Positions 1-7,766 of a DNA stretch of 43,011 bases are shown here, one piece after another. The notes beneath the pieces were generated by a model. It worked only from the letters and a program-made list of their open reading frames with translations, did not search any database and was not told the DNA's origin. The stretch comes from Pyramidobacter piscolens W5455 (GTDB taxonomy: Bacteria > Synergistota > Synergistia > Synergistales > Dethiosulfovibrionaceae): contig NZ_ADFP01000023.1 in assembly GCF_000177335.1 (NCBI RefSeq), forward strand, positions 1 through 43,011, given 5' to 3'. The translations under genes and the position numbers were made by a program. Every line of letters begins with the position of its first letter. Position 1 is the first letter of the stretch.

Positions 1-148
1 CTTTGTCCCTGCGCTTGCGGAACTGGCCGACGCGCAAAGAACGAAAACGAAAGTCCGAAAATAAACGAATACGTTCGCCTGAAAAAATTTAGCTTTCGCA
101 CTGTTGCGGCCAGGCCATGACGGCGGCGGGAGTCTGATGGAACAGAGG
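1..148. other. Spacer upstream of the 5S rRNA gene
   Basis: No gene is recognised here. The stretch directly precedes 5S rRNA and is probably the 23S-5S intergenic spacer of an rRNA operon whose large genes lie left of the window. I could not recognise a 23S 3' end in it. The position is seen; the assignment is inference. Confidence 0.4.
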
Positions 149-260
149 AGCTGGTGAGAATTGCGGAGGGGGTCCATCCGGTCCCATGCCGAACCCGGAA
201 GTTAAGCCCTCACGCGCCGATGGTACTGCGATTCGCGGGAGAGCAGGTCGTCGCAAGTTT
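149..260 (+). rRNA. rrf: 5S ribosomal RNA
   Basis: The segment carries the conserved 5S core: the run around 191-212 ending in GGAAGTTAAGCCCT, then GCGCCGATGGTACTGC (about 216-231), then GGGAGAGCAGGTCGTCGC near the 3' end. Length is about 112-118 nt, normal for 5S. The exact ends are uncertain because helix I pairs poorly by eye (GCTGGTGA at the 5' side against TCGTCGC at the 3' side). A terminator lies about 115 nt downstream, consistent with 5S being the last gene of an rRNA operon. Confidence 0.88.
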
Positions 261-374
261 CTCTTTGAACCCTTTCGTGTTACGCTTTAAAAATATCATG
301 TCATCGTACGAGAATTGCAAACAATTTTTAAGGCGGCGGCGCTCAAAGGCTGTTGCCGTCAGGATTGAACTTTA

Positions 375-405
375 AGGGAGCTCGGATGTCCGGGCTCCCT
401 GTTTT
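375..405 (+). terminator. Rho-independent terminator after the rRNA operon
   Basis: AGGGAGCTCGG (375-385) pairs with CCGGGCTCCCT (390-400) around a 4-nt loop and is followed by GTTTTC. It sits between 5S rRNA and the next gene and would end the rRNA transcript. Confidence 0.8.
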
Positions 406-540
406 CTATTCTGCAAAAAAAGTCAAATAAATGAAAGAGAAATGTCTCACAAGTGTTTCGTATTTTTTGTAGAATAAATAAGTCAATTAGTTTTAAGCGT
501 AAATCGTGACACACATTCTCATACTTTCAGGAGGCGCCAC

Positions 541-1533
541 ATGGCTAAGAATTTCCGCGGCAAGAATTTTTTGAAACTGATCGATTTTTCGTCTCAGGAC
601 ATTCGTTATCTGCTCGAGATGGCGAAGAACTTCAAGTCGATGAAGCGCGCCGGCGTTCCGCATCGCTATCTCGAGGGCAAGAACATCGTTCTGCTCTTCG
701 AAAAGACCTCGACGAGGACTCGCTGCTCGTTCGAAGTGGCCGGCGCCGATTTGGGTATGGGTGTGACCTATCTCGATCCCGCCGGTTCGCAGATGGGGCA
801 CAAGGAAAGCATCAAGGACACGGCCCGCGTGCTGGGACGCATGTTCGACGGCATCGAGTACCGCGGTTTCTCGCAGAAGACCGTTGAAGAACTGGGGGCC
901 TACGCCGGCGTGCCGGTGTGGAACGGCCTGACCGACGAATGGCATCCCACGCAGATGCTGGCCGACCTTTTGACGATCGAAGAACACTTCGGCCACCTCA
1001 AGGGGTTGAAATTCGTCTACATGGGCGACGCCCGCAACAACGTGGCTAATTCTCTGATGATCGCCTGCGCCAAAATGGGCGTCAACTACGTCGCCTGCGC
1101 TCCCAAGGAGCTTTTCCCCGATCCCAAGCTGGTCGAGACGGCCAAGGAAATCGCCAAGGAAAACTTCTGCACCGTCACGCTGACGAGCGACGTCGATGAA
1201 GGCACGAAGAACGCCGACGTCCTCTACACGGACATCTGGGTCTCCATGGGCGAGCCCGCGGAGATCTGGGAACAGCGCATCAAGCTGCTGAAGCCCTATC
1301 AGATCAACGCCAAAGCCATGAAGAACGCCAACGAGCAGGCCATTTTCCTGCACTGCCTGCCCTCCTTCCACGACACCGAGACCAAGGTCGGCAAGGAGAT
1401 CGCCGAGAAATTCGGCATCACCGAAATGGAAGTCACCAACGAGGTCTTCGAGTCGAAGCAGTCGTACGTTTTCGATCAGGCCGAAAATCGTATGCACACC
1501 ATCAAGGCGGTCATGTACGCCACGCTCTGCTAA
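541..1533 (+). CDS. arcB: Ornithine carbamoyltransferase (probably catabolic)
   Basis: 330 aa, full length for the family. It catalyses carbamoyl phosphate + ornithine to citrulline + phosphate; in fermenters it runs in reverse to make carbamoyl phosphate for carbamate kinase. The carbamoyl-phosphate motif STRTR is at residues 57-61, the HPTQ motif at 135-138, and the ornithine loop HCLPSFHD near residue 272. The VSMGE motif is also present. The start is fixed by AGGAGG seven bases upstream of the ATG. The catabolic reading comes from context: carbamate kinase lies 5 kb downstream on the same strand and no arginine biosynthesis genes are near. No arginine deiminase gene is present in the window. 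The anabolic name argF cannot be excluded from sequence alone. Confidence 0.93.
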   Translation: MAKNFRGKNFLKLIDFSSQDIRYLLEMAKNFKSMKRAGVPHRYLEGKNIVLLFEKTSTRTRCSFEVAGADLGMGVTYLDPAGSQMGHKESIKDTARVLGRMFDGIEYRGFSQKTVEELGAYAGVPVWNGLTDEWHPTQMLADLLTIEEHFGHLKGLKFVYMGDARNNVANSLMIACAKMGVNYVACAPKELFPDPKLVETAKEIAKENFCTVTLTSDVDEGTKNADVLYTDIWVSMGEPAEIWEQRIKLLKPYQINAKAMKNANEQAIFLHCLPSFHDTETKVGKEIAEKFGITEMEVTNEVFESKQSYVFDQAENRMHTIKAVMYATLC

Positions 1534-1617
1534 GCGGGAAAACGACGACCGGCGTGTGTCCGCCGCGCCGAGCGGCGGCGCACGCTACCGTGTATAAACA
1601 CAGAGGGAGGAATCGTT

Positions 1618-2997
1618 ATGGATTCAGCGTTCATGCAATCTGTTATCAAAAATGTGGTTGCGCTCACCGACTTTTTCTGGGGATGGCCGATCCTGCTCCT
1701 GCTCATGGGCGGCGGCGTCTGGATCATGTTCCAGCTGCGTTTTGTGCAGTTCAGGTATTTCCCTACGATTATGAAGGAAACGTTCGGCAAGATGTTCAGT
1801 TCGAGCGTCGGCGGCGAAGGGACGGTCTCGCCGTTCCAGGCGGCTTCGACGGCTCTTGCTTCGTCGATCGGCGCGGCGAATATCGTCGTCGCCCCGGCGA
1901 TCATCTTCATGGCGGGCCCCGGCGCCGTGTTCTGGATGTGGGTGGCCGGCGTCATCGGCTGCAGCACGAAATTCGCCGAGGTGGCGCTGAGCATCAAGTA
2001 TCGTGAGACCAATACCGACGGCGATTATGTCGGCGGCGCTTCCTACACGTTCAAGAACGGCATCGGCGGCGTCCTTGGCAAGATCATGGGCTGGACGGTC
2101 GCGTTTTTCTTCATGCTCGAGATCCTGCCTTCGATCACGCTGCAGACCCTTTCCGCGGCCGGCCCGATCGAACAGCTCGGCCTCAGTTCGAAAGTCTCCG
2201 TCGTCGTCATTTTTATTCTCGTCTCTCTCGTCGTCTTCGGTGGCGTCAAGAGGATCGGCCAGGTCACCGAGAAAATGGTTCCCTTCATGGCCGGCCTCTA
2301 CGTCATTTTCGGCCTTGTCATCATTTTCACGCACGCTTCCAAGGTCCCCGGCGCGCTGCTTTCCATCTTCCAGGGCGCGTTCAATCCTCAGTCCGTCGCC
2401 GGCGGCATCGTCGGCGCCACGCTGGCCAAAGCCATGCAGAAGGGCATCGCCCGCGGCTGCTACTCGAACGAAGCCGGTATGGGTTCCGCTGGATACGGTC
2501 ATGCCGCCGCGATCACGGACCATCCCGCGCGTCAAGGTATGTGGGGCATTTTCGAGGTCGTTGCCGATACGCTGATCGTCTGCTCCATTTCCGCGCTGGT
2601 CGTCCTCGTCACCGACGTCTGGAAGAATCCCGCCAATCAGAACATCGCCATCCATCAGGCCTTTACCGCCCAGTTCGGCGCCTTCGGCAGCGTGCTGATC
2701 TCCATCTGCCTCTTCCTGTTCGTGCTTTCGACGATCATCGTCATCGTCTTCTACGCCGAAAAGCAGGCCGAATTCTGCTTTGGCACGGCCGTCGGCAAGA
2801 TCGTCCGCGTCGTCGCCAGCCTGATGATCCTGCTCGGCGCTTTCATCTCCTTCGAGCACGCCGGCGTGTTCCTCGACTTCACGCTCGGGCTGGTGGTCTT
2901 TGTCAACATGCTGGGCATGGTGATGATGAGCGGCAAGGTCAGGGCGATCGTCGACGATTTCTTCGGCAATCCCAAGTATTTTCCCGGCAAAAAGTAA
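1618..2997 (+). CDS. AGCS-family sodium:alanine/glycine (amino acid) symporter
   Basis: 459 aa polytopic inner-membrane protein with about 10-11 hydrophobic segments. The N-terminal half has the family pattern GEGTVSPFQAASTALASSIG, and the diagnostic stretch CYSNEAGMGSAGYGHAAA lies near residue 280. AGCS proteins couple sodium entry to uptake of small neutral amino acids. The gene starts 84 nt after ornithine carbamoyltransferase, with GGGAGGAATCGTT as ribosome binding site. Context suggests it feeds or exports an amino acid of the arginine/ornithine route, but the substrate cannot be read from sequence. Confidence 0.92.
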   Translation: MDSAFMQSVIKNVVALTDFFWGWPILLLLMGGGVWIMFQLRFVQFRYFPTIMKETFGKMFSSSVGGEGTVSPFQAASTALASSIGAANIVVAPAIIFMAGPGAVFWMWVAGVIGCSTKFAEVALSIKYRETNTDGDYVGGASYTFKNGIGGVLGKIMGWTVAFFFMLEILPSITLQTLSAAGPIEQLGLSSKVSVVVIFILVSLVVFGGVKRIGQVTEKMVPFMAGLYVIFGLVIIFTHASKVPGALLSIFQGAFNPQSVAGGIVGATLAKAMQKGIARGCYSNEAGMGSAGYGHAAAITDHPARQGMWGIFEVVADTLIVCSISALVVLVTDVWKNPANQNIAIHQAFTAQFGAFGSVLISICLFLFVLSTIIVIVFYAEKQAEFCFGTAVGKIVRVVASLMILLGAFISFEHAGVFLDFTLGLVVFVNMLGMVMMSGKVRAIVDDFFGNPKYFPGKK

Positions 2998-3037
2998 GCG
3001 TCGTCCGGGAATATAGATAAGCATCCAATCGGCGGGC

Positions 3038-3070
3038 AGTGCGGTTTATCGCGTGGCGTTAAACCGCACT
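3038..3070 (+). other. Intercistronic hairpin
   Basis: AGTGCGGTTTA (3038-3048) is followed after 11 nt by its perfect reverse complement (3060-3070). There is no U tract, so it is more likely an RNA-stabilising or processing hairpin, or a weak terminator, than an intrinsic terminator. It sits 25 nt before the start of the next gene. Confidence 0.5.
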
Positions 3071-3094
3071 CCCTGCTCTCTTACAGGAGGAACA

Positions 3095-4252
3095 ATGAAG
3101 GCGAACGGGGAAACTGTCAAACTCAAGAAGGAGATCGGAAAAGAGGCTTTTGTTTTCCTTTTCTTTTTCCTTGCCTTTTTCGTAGGGATCGGCAGCGTCA
3201 TGGGCTGTGCCAACATGTTCAAAACAATGATGCTGACGGGGTATCAGCTGCTGACGTCCGTCTGCTTCCATCTGATGGCGGTGTCGGTGCTGGCTGGCGG
3301 CGCGGCCGGACTTCTGTCGGAGTTCGGCGTGATCGCGCTGATCAACCGCGTGCTGCGGCCCGTCATCTATCCGCTGTACGGCCTTCCCGGCTCGAGCGCT
3401 CTGGGCATCATGAACTGCTATCTGTCGGACAATCCGGCGATCCTGGCCTTCGCCCAGGACGACAACTTCAAGCGCTATTTCAAGAAATACCAGATGGCGG
3501 CGCTGACGAATCTGGGCACGGCGTTCGGCATGGGGTTGATCATCACGACGACGATGATGAGCCTGTCCGTGGACGGCGCCATGAAGGCGGCTCTGATCGG
3601 CAATCTGGGGGCGATCGCGGGCTCCGTCGTCTCGGTGCGCCTGATGCTGCGCAAAACGAAGGCCTATTACGGCGTCGACGCGGCGATGTTGACTTCCGGA
3701 GGCGAGACGATCCCCGCGGACATGCGCGTCGTTCGCGAAGGGTCGGTGGGATCGCGCTTCATCCAGTCGATGCTGCACGGCGGCAAGAGCGGCGTCGATA
3801 TGGGGCTTTCCATCATTCCCGGCGTGCTGCTGATCTGCACGATCGTGCTGATGCTGACGAACGGCCCCGGCCCGGACGGCGTTTACACCGGCGCGGCGGG
3901 CGAGGGCGTAGCGCTGCTGCCGATGATCGGGGCGAAGCTGCGTTTCCTGCTTGATCCGCTCTTCGGCTTCCAGTCGCCCGAAGCGATCGCCGTGCCGATC
4001 ACGGCGCTCGGCAGCAGCGGCGCGGCGATCGGCATGGTAGGCGATCTCGTGAAAAAAGGCGCGGCGACGGGCAACGACCTGGCGGTTTTCACGGCCATCT
4101 GCATGTGTTGGAGCGGTTATTTCTCGACCCATATCGCCATGATGGACGCGCTCGACATGAAGGAAATGACCGGCAACGCCATTCTCTCGCACACGATCGG
4201 CGGCCTCTGCGCCGGCATCGCGGCGCATCTGCTCTGGATGCTGGTCGGCTAG
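3095..4252 (+). CDS. Gate/nucleoside-recognition-type membrane protein (CD0519/CD1768-like family)
   Basis: 385 aa from the ATG preceded by ACAGGAGGAACA; an upstream in-frame start at 3053 lacks a comparable site. About 8-9 membrane segments. Two similar half-motifs are visible: LPGSSALGIMNCYLSDNPAI (residues about 100-120) and FQSPEAIAVPITALGSSGAA (about 290-310), as in Gate-domain proteins built from an inverted repeat. I recall this as the CD0519/CD1768 family of clostridial genomes; that name is from memory. Its position between an amino-acid symporter and carbamate kinase suggests transport of arginine, ornithine or citrulline, but this is inference. Confidence 0.72.
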   Translation: MKANGETVKLKKEIGKEAFVFLFFFLAFFVGIGSVMGCANMFKTMMLTGYQLLTSVCFHLMAVSVLAGGAAGLLSEFGVIALINRVLRPVIYPLYGLPGSSALGIMNCYLSDNPAILAFAQDDNFKRYFKKYQMAALTNLGTAFGMGLIITTTMMSLSVDGAMKAALIGNLGAIAGSVVSVRLMLRKTKAYYGVDAAMLTSGGETIPADMRVVREGSVGSRFIQSMLHGGKSGVDMGLSIIPGVLLICTIVLMLTNGPGPDGVYTGAAGEGVALLPMIGAKLRFLLDPLFGFQSPEAIAVPITALGSSGAAIGMVGDLVKKGAATGNDLAVFTAICMCWSGYFSTHIAMMDALDMKEMTGNAILSHTIGGLCAGIAAHLLWMLVG

Positions 4253-4261
4253 CGGAGCTCC

Positions 4262-6751
4262 ATGGACTCTTCGAAGTTTTCTCAGGAGGCGCTGCGCGTC
4301 TTCGCGGAGGCGAAGAATATCGCTATCCGCTGCGACCACGCGGAGATAACGGATCTTCATCTCTCGCTGGCGATCCTGCGCCAGAAGGAAAGCGAGATCA
4401 AATACCGGCTTCTGGAAGCGGGGGTCGATCTTCTTTCATACGAACGAAAACTGACGGAAGCGCTGCAGGATCGCCGCGCTACGCCCGGCGTCAGCAAACT
4501 GTATTACAGCCGGCAGTATCACAGGATCGTCCTGGTCAGCGGCGAGATCTCGCGAGCCTCGTTCGACGCCTACGTGCGTACGCCACACCTGTATCTGGCC
4601 ATTCTGCGCGATCGCGAGTCGCCGTCCGCGGCGATCGCCGCCGAGTTCGGCGTCACCGTCGAATCGGTCCAGTCGATGCTGGCGGCCCGTCTGACCGCGT
4701 CCGACGAGCTTGGCATCAGCCCCGAGCAGATGGAGCAGCTGAACCGCTTCGGTCGCAACTTTCTGAAAGAAGCCCGCGAAGGCCTGATGGACCCGGTGCT
4801 GGGACGCGACGAGGAGATCAACGAGTGTTTCCGCGTCCTCTCGCGCCGTCTCAAGAACAATCCCGTCCTGATCGGCGAAGCCGGCGTTGGCAAGACCGCC
4901 GTCGCCGAGGGCATCGCCCAGCGCATCGCCAAACAGGACGCGCCGGCGCTGCTGCGCGGCCGCATGGTCTTTTCGCTGGACATGGCGGCGTTGGTAGCGG
5001 GCACGAAGTACCGCGGCGACTTCGAGGAGCGTCTCAAGGAGATCCTCGAAATCATCAAAGCCTCCAAAGGCCGCATCATCCTCTTCGTCGACGAGCTGCA
5101 CACCATCATCGGCGCGGGCAGCGGTTCCGGCTCGATGGACACGTCCAACATCCTCAAGCCCTTTCTGGCCCGCGGCGAGATCCTCATGATCGGCGCCACG
5201 ACGGTCGAGGAATACCGGCGCTACATCGAGCCGGACCGGGCGCTGGAACGGCGCTTCCAGAAGATCCTCATCGAGGAACCTTCCGAAGAGGCGGCGCTGT
5301 CCATGCTGCGCGGCGTCGTCTCGAAATACGAAACGCACCACCGCGTCCGTATCGCCGACGGCGCGCTCATTGCCGCGATTCAGCTTTCGAAGCGTTACAT
5401 CACCGACCGTTACCTGCCGGACAAGGCCATCGACCTGATCGACGAGGCCGGCGCGATGGTGCGCATGAGCATGGACTCCATGCCGCAGGAGCTAGACGAG
5501 TGGAACCGCCGCATCATCCAGTGGGAGATGGAACACATCCTGCTGCTGGACGAGGCGGATCCCGCGGCGCAGCGGCGGCGGCAGACGCTGGAAAAACAGC
5601 TTGCGGACGAACGCGCCCGTTACGAAGAGCGTTTCGCCGCCTGGCAGAAGGAAGTGGAGCGTCTCGACGAGCTGTCGCGCCTCAAGGAGCTTCGCGACGA
5701 AGTGCGCCGCAGCCTGGAAGACGCCCAGGAAGCTCACCGCGTCGACGACGTGAAACGCTTCGTCGCGGAACGGCAGGCTTTCGACGCCAAGATCGCGGAG
5801 ATCGAACGGATCGGACCGCACTACCCCGTTTCGCGGGAAGTGACGGAAGAGGAGATCAAGCGCATCGTTGCCGTCCGCGCCGGCATCCCGCTGTCGAGCA
5901 TCGGCCGCAGCGAAAGCGAAAAGCTGGAGCAGGCCGGAAAGAGCCTGCTTGCCGAGTTCGTCGGCCATCGCGACGCGGTTTCCGCCGTTCGGCAGAGCAT
6001 CCTGCGGGCACGCAGCGGCCTTATGAAGCGCCGCCGCCCGGTGGGCAGCTTCCTGCTGGTCGGTCCCTCCGGCACCGGCAAGAGCTATCTGGCGGAACTG
6101 TTCGCGAAGCATTATTACGAAGACGAACGTTCGCCGTTGTCCTTCAACATGCGCGAGTTCACCGACAAAGCTTCTGTCAATAAACTGATCGGCGCGCCGC
6201 CCGGCTATGTCGGACACGACGCGGCCGGCGCTCTGACGGAAGCGGTGCGCCTGCGCCCTCACAGCGTGATCGTCTTCGAATCGGTCGATCATGCCGGCGC
6301 GGAAGTGCTGAGTTTGATCGCGCGCCTCGCCGCCGACGGCGAGATCGCCGACAACAGGGGGCGGACCGTCGACTTCCGTAACGCCCTGCTCTTTTTCACC
6401 GTCACCAGCACGGACCGCGATCCGCCGGTGCGCGAACTGCTGCGGGACGGACTCGACGGCGTCTATTACTTCGAGGACTTTTCGCTGCGGGAGCGCCGGG
6501 AACTGCTGACACTCCGCCTGCGGGAACTGCAAAGAGAGCTTGAGGAAGAGCAGATCGAACTGTCGTGGGACGAAGCGACGCTCGACGCCGTCACGGCCGG
6601 TTTCGACCGCGCCGAGAGCGGCGCTCATCCTGTTGCCGGGTATATGGAGCGGACCGTCCTCGCCGATCTGGCTGCGAAAAAACTACTCGGCCGGTTGCGT
6701 CCCGGCGCGCGCGTCGTCATAAGGACCGGCGGCGCGGATGTCGTTTCCTGA
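4262..6751 (+). CDS. ClpB/ClpC-like AAA+ ATPase with degenerate second ATPase domain
   Basis: 829 aa. An N-terminal Clp repeat domain (residues 1-145) precedes AAA domain 1, which is intact: Walker A GEAGVGKT 205-212, pore loop KYRG 249-252, Walker B VDEL with D277/E278, arginine finger ERRF about 329-332. A helical middle insertion follows (about 405-525). AAA domain 2 keeps Walker A GPSGTGKS (601-608) and pore loop GYVG (649-652). Its Walker B reads VIVFESVD, so the usual Asp-Glu is E673-S674. The sensor-1 Asn of the TSN motif, the FLNRID arginine-finger segment and the sensor-2 GAR arginine (GAH at 787-789) are all missing. Domain 2 should bind ATP but probably hydrolyses it poorly. The gene starts 9 nt after the membrane protein and 35 nt before carbamate kinase, so it is probably co-transcribed. 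Its target is unknown. Confidence 0.85.
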   Translation: MDSSKFSQEALRVFAEAKNIAIRCDHAEITDLHLSLAILRQKESEIKYRLLEAGVDLLSYERKLTEALQDRRATPGVSKLYYSRQYHRIVLVSGEISRASFDAYVRTPHLYLAILRDRESPSAAIAAEFGVTVESVQSMLAARLTASDELGISPEQMEQLNRFGRNFLKEAREGLMDPVLGRDEEINECFRVLSRRLKNNPVLIGEAGVGKTAVAEGIAQRIAKQDAPALLRGRMVFSLDMAALVAGTKYRGDFEERLKEILEIIKASKGRIILFVDELHTIIGAGSGSGSMDTSNILKPFLARGEILMIGATTVEEYRRYIEPDRALERRFQKILIEEPSEEAALSMLRGVVSKYETHHRVRIADGALIAAIQLSKRYITDRYLPDKAIDLIDEAGAMVRMSMDSMPQELDEWNRRIIQWEMEHILLLDEADPAAQRRRQTLEKQLADERARYEERFAAWQKEVERLDELSRLKELRDEVRRSLEDAQEAHRVDDVKRFVAERQAFDAKIAEIERIGPHYPVSREVTEEEIKRIVAVRAGIPLSSIGRSESEKLEQAGKSLLAEFVGHRDAVSAVRQSILRARSGLMKRRRPVGSFLLVGPSGTGKSYLAELFAKHYYEDERSPLSFNMREFTDKASVNKLIGAPPGYVGHDAAGALTEAVRLRPHSVIVFESVDHAGAEVLSLIARLAADGEIADNRGRTVDFRNALLFFTVTSTDRDPPVRELLRDGLDGVYYFEDFSLRERRELLTLRLRELQRELEEEQIELSWDEATLDAVTAGFDRAESGAHPVAGYMERTVLADLAAKKLLGRLRPGARVVIRTGGADVVS

Positions 6752-6786
6752 AAAAGGGTTTCCATTTAAGAGGATAGGAGATTATA

Positions 6787-7716
6787 ATGAAAAAAGTAGT
6801 CATTGCGCTGGGCGGCAACGCCCTTGGAAACACGCCTGAGGAGCAGAAGGAACGCGTCAAGCACTCCGCGCGTTCCATCGTCGATTTCGTGCAGTCCGGC
6901 GTGCAGGTGCTCGTGTGCCACGGCAACGGCCCGCAGGTCGGCATGATCAAGAAGTCGATGGATATCGCCGCCAAATCGGGCGAGAAGCTGCCGTTCGTGC
7001 CGTTCCCCGAGTGCGGCGCCATGAGCGAGGGATACATCGGCTATCATCTGCAGAACGCCATCTGCAACGAGTTCCGCGTCAGAAAGATGAACGACAGCGT
7101 CGCCACTCTCGTGACGCAGGTCCAGGTCGACGCTTGCGACCCGTCCTTCCAGCGCCCGACCAAGCCGATCGGCACCTTCATGAGCAAGGAAGACGCCGAC
7201 AAACTGGCAGCTGCGGGCGTGGCCGTGGCCGAAGACGCCGGCCGCGGCTACCGTCAGGTCGTCGCCTCTCCGGCGCCTGTCCGCATCGTCGAGGAAGAGG
7301 CCGTCCGCAAGCTGCTCGACCAGGGCGTGACCGTCATCGCCGGCGGCGGCGGCGGAGTGCCCGTCGTGGAGAAAGACGGCGTGCTGACGGGCGTCGACGC
7401 GGTGATCGACAAGGACTTCACGTCGGTGAAACTGGCCGAGACTGTCGACGCCGACGTGGTCGTCATCCTCACCGCCGTGGAAAAAGTGGCGATCCGCTTT
7501 GGCACGCCGGATCAGCAGTGGCTCGATAAGCTGACGGTGGCCGAAGCCAAGAAGTATATCGAAGACAAAGAGTTCGCCGAAGGTTCCATGTTGCCGAAGA
7601 TCAGAGCGGCCATCAAGTTCGCCGAGTCGAAACCGGGCCGCAAGGCGCTGATCACGTCGCTGGAGAAGGCGAAGGAAGGTCTGGAAGGCTCGACCGGCAC
7701 CTGGATCCAGGCGTAG
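6787..7716 (+). CDS. arcC: Carbamate kinase
   Basis: 309 aa, normal length. It catalyses carbamoyl phosphate + ADP to ATP + carbamate, the energy-yielding last step of arginine fermentation. The N-terminal motif KKVVIALGGNAL, the CHGNGPQVG segment (about 44-52), the AGGGGGVPVV loop (about 188-197) and the GSMLPKI motif near residue 260 are typical of the amino-acid kinase fold of this family. AGAGGATAGGAG precedes the ATG. With ornithine carbamoyltransferase upstream it gives citrulline to ornithine + ATP. Arginine deiminase is absent from the window. Confidence 0.95.
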   Translation: MKKVVIALGGNALGNTPEEQKERVKHSARSIVDFVQSGVQVLVCHGNGPQVGMIKKSMDIAAKSGEKLPFVPFPECGAMSEGYIGYHLQNAICNEFRVRKMNDSVATLVTQVQVDACDPSFQRPTKPIGTFMSKEDADKLAAAGVAVAEDAGRGYRQVVASPAPVRIVEEEAVRKLLDQGVTVIAGGGGGVPVVEKDGVLTGVDAVIDKDFTSVKLAETVDADVVVILTAVEKVAIRFGTPDQQWLDKLTVAEAKKYIEDKEFAEGSMLPKIRAAIKFAESKPGRKALITSLEKAKEGLEGSTGTWIQA

Positions 7717-7766
7717 CGCCGCGGGCCTTCGGGACGCCGGAGGCGCCGGCAAAAGGGGGAGGACAG

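Noticed and set aside
154..375. 73-codon open frame at the left edge
   Set aside because: It lies on top of the 5S rRNA gene and its terminator; no ribosome binding site or protein-like composition.
440..480. Promoter for ornithine carbamoyltransferase with TAGAAT at 470-475
   Set aside because: No acceptable -35 box at 16-18 nt; too weak to list.
1540..1600. Hairpin between ornithine carbamoyltransferase and AGCS genes as a terminator
   Set aside because: GC-rich pairing exists (GTGTGTCCGCCGC against GCGGCGCACGC) but there is no U tract, and the genes appear to form one unit.
1624..3024. 466-codon minus-strand open frame opposite the AGCS symporter
   Set aside because: Antisense shadow of a GC-rich gene: very rich in Asp, Glu, His and Arg, with no domain pattern; the plus-strand protein is an obvious family member.
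4105..6183. 692-codon plus-strand open frame overlapping the AAA+ gene
   Set aside because: Frame-shifted shadow dominated by Arg, Gly, Pro and Ala; the AAA+ frame has all the recognisable motifs.
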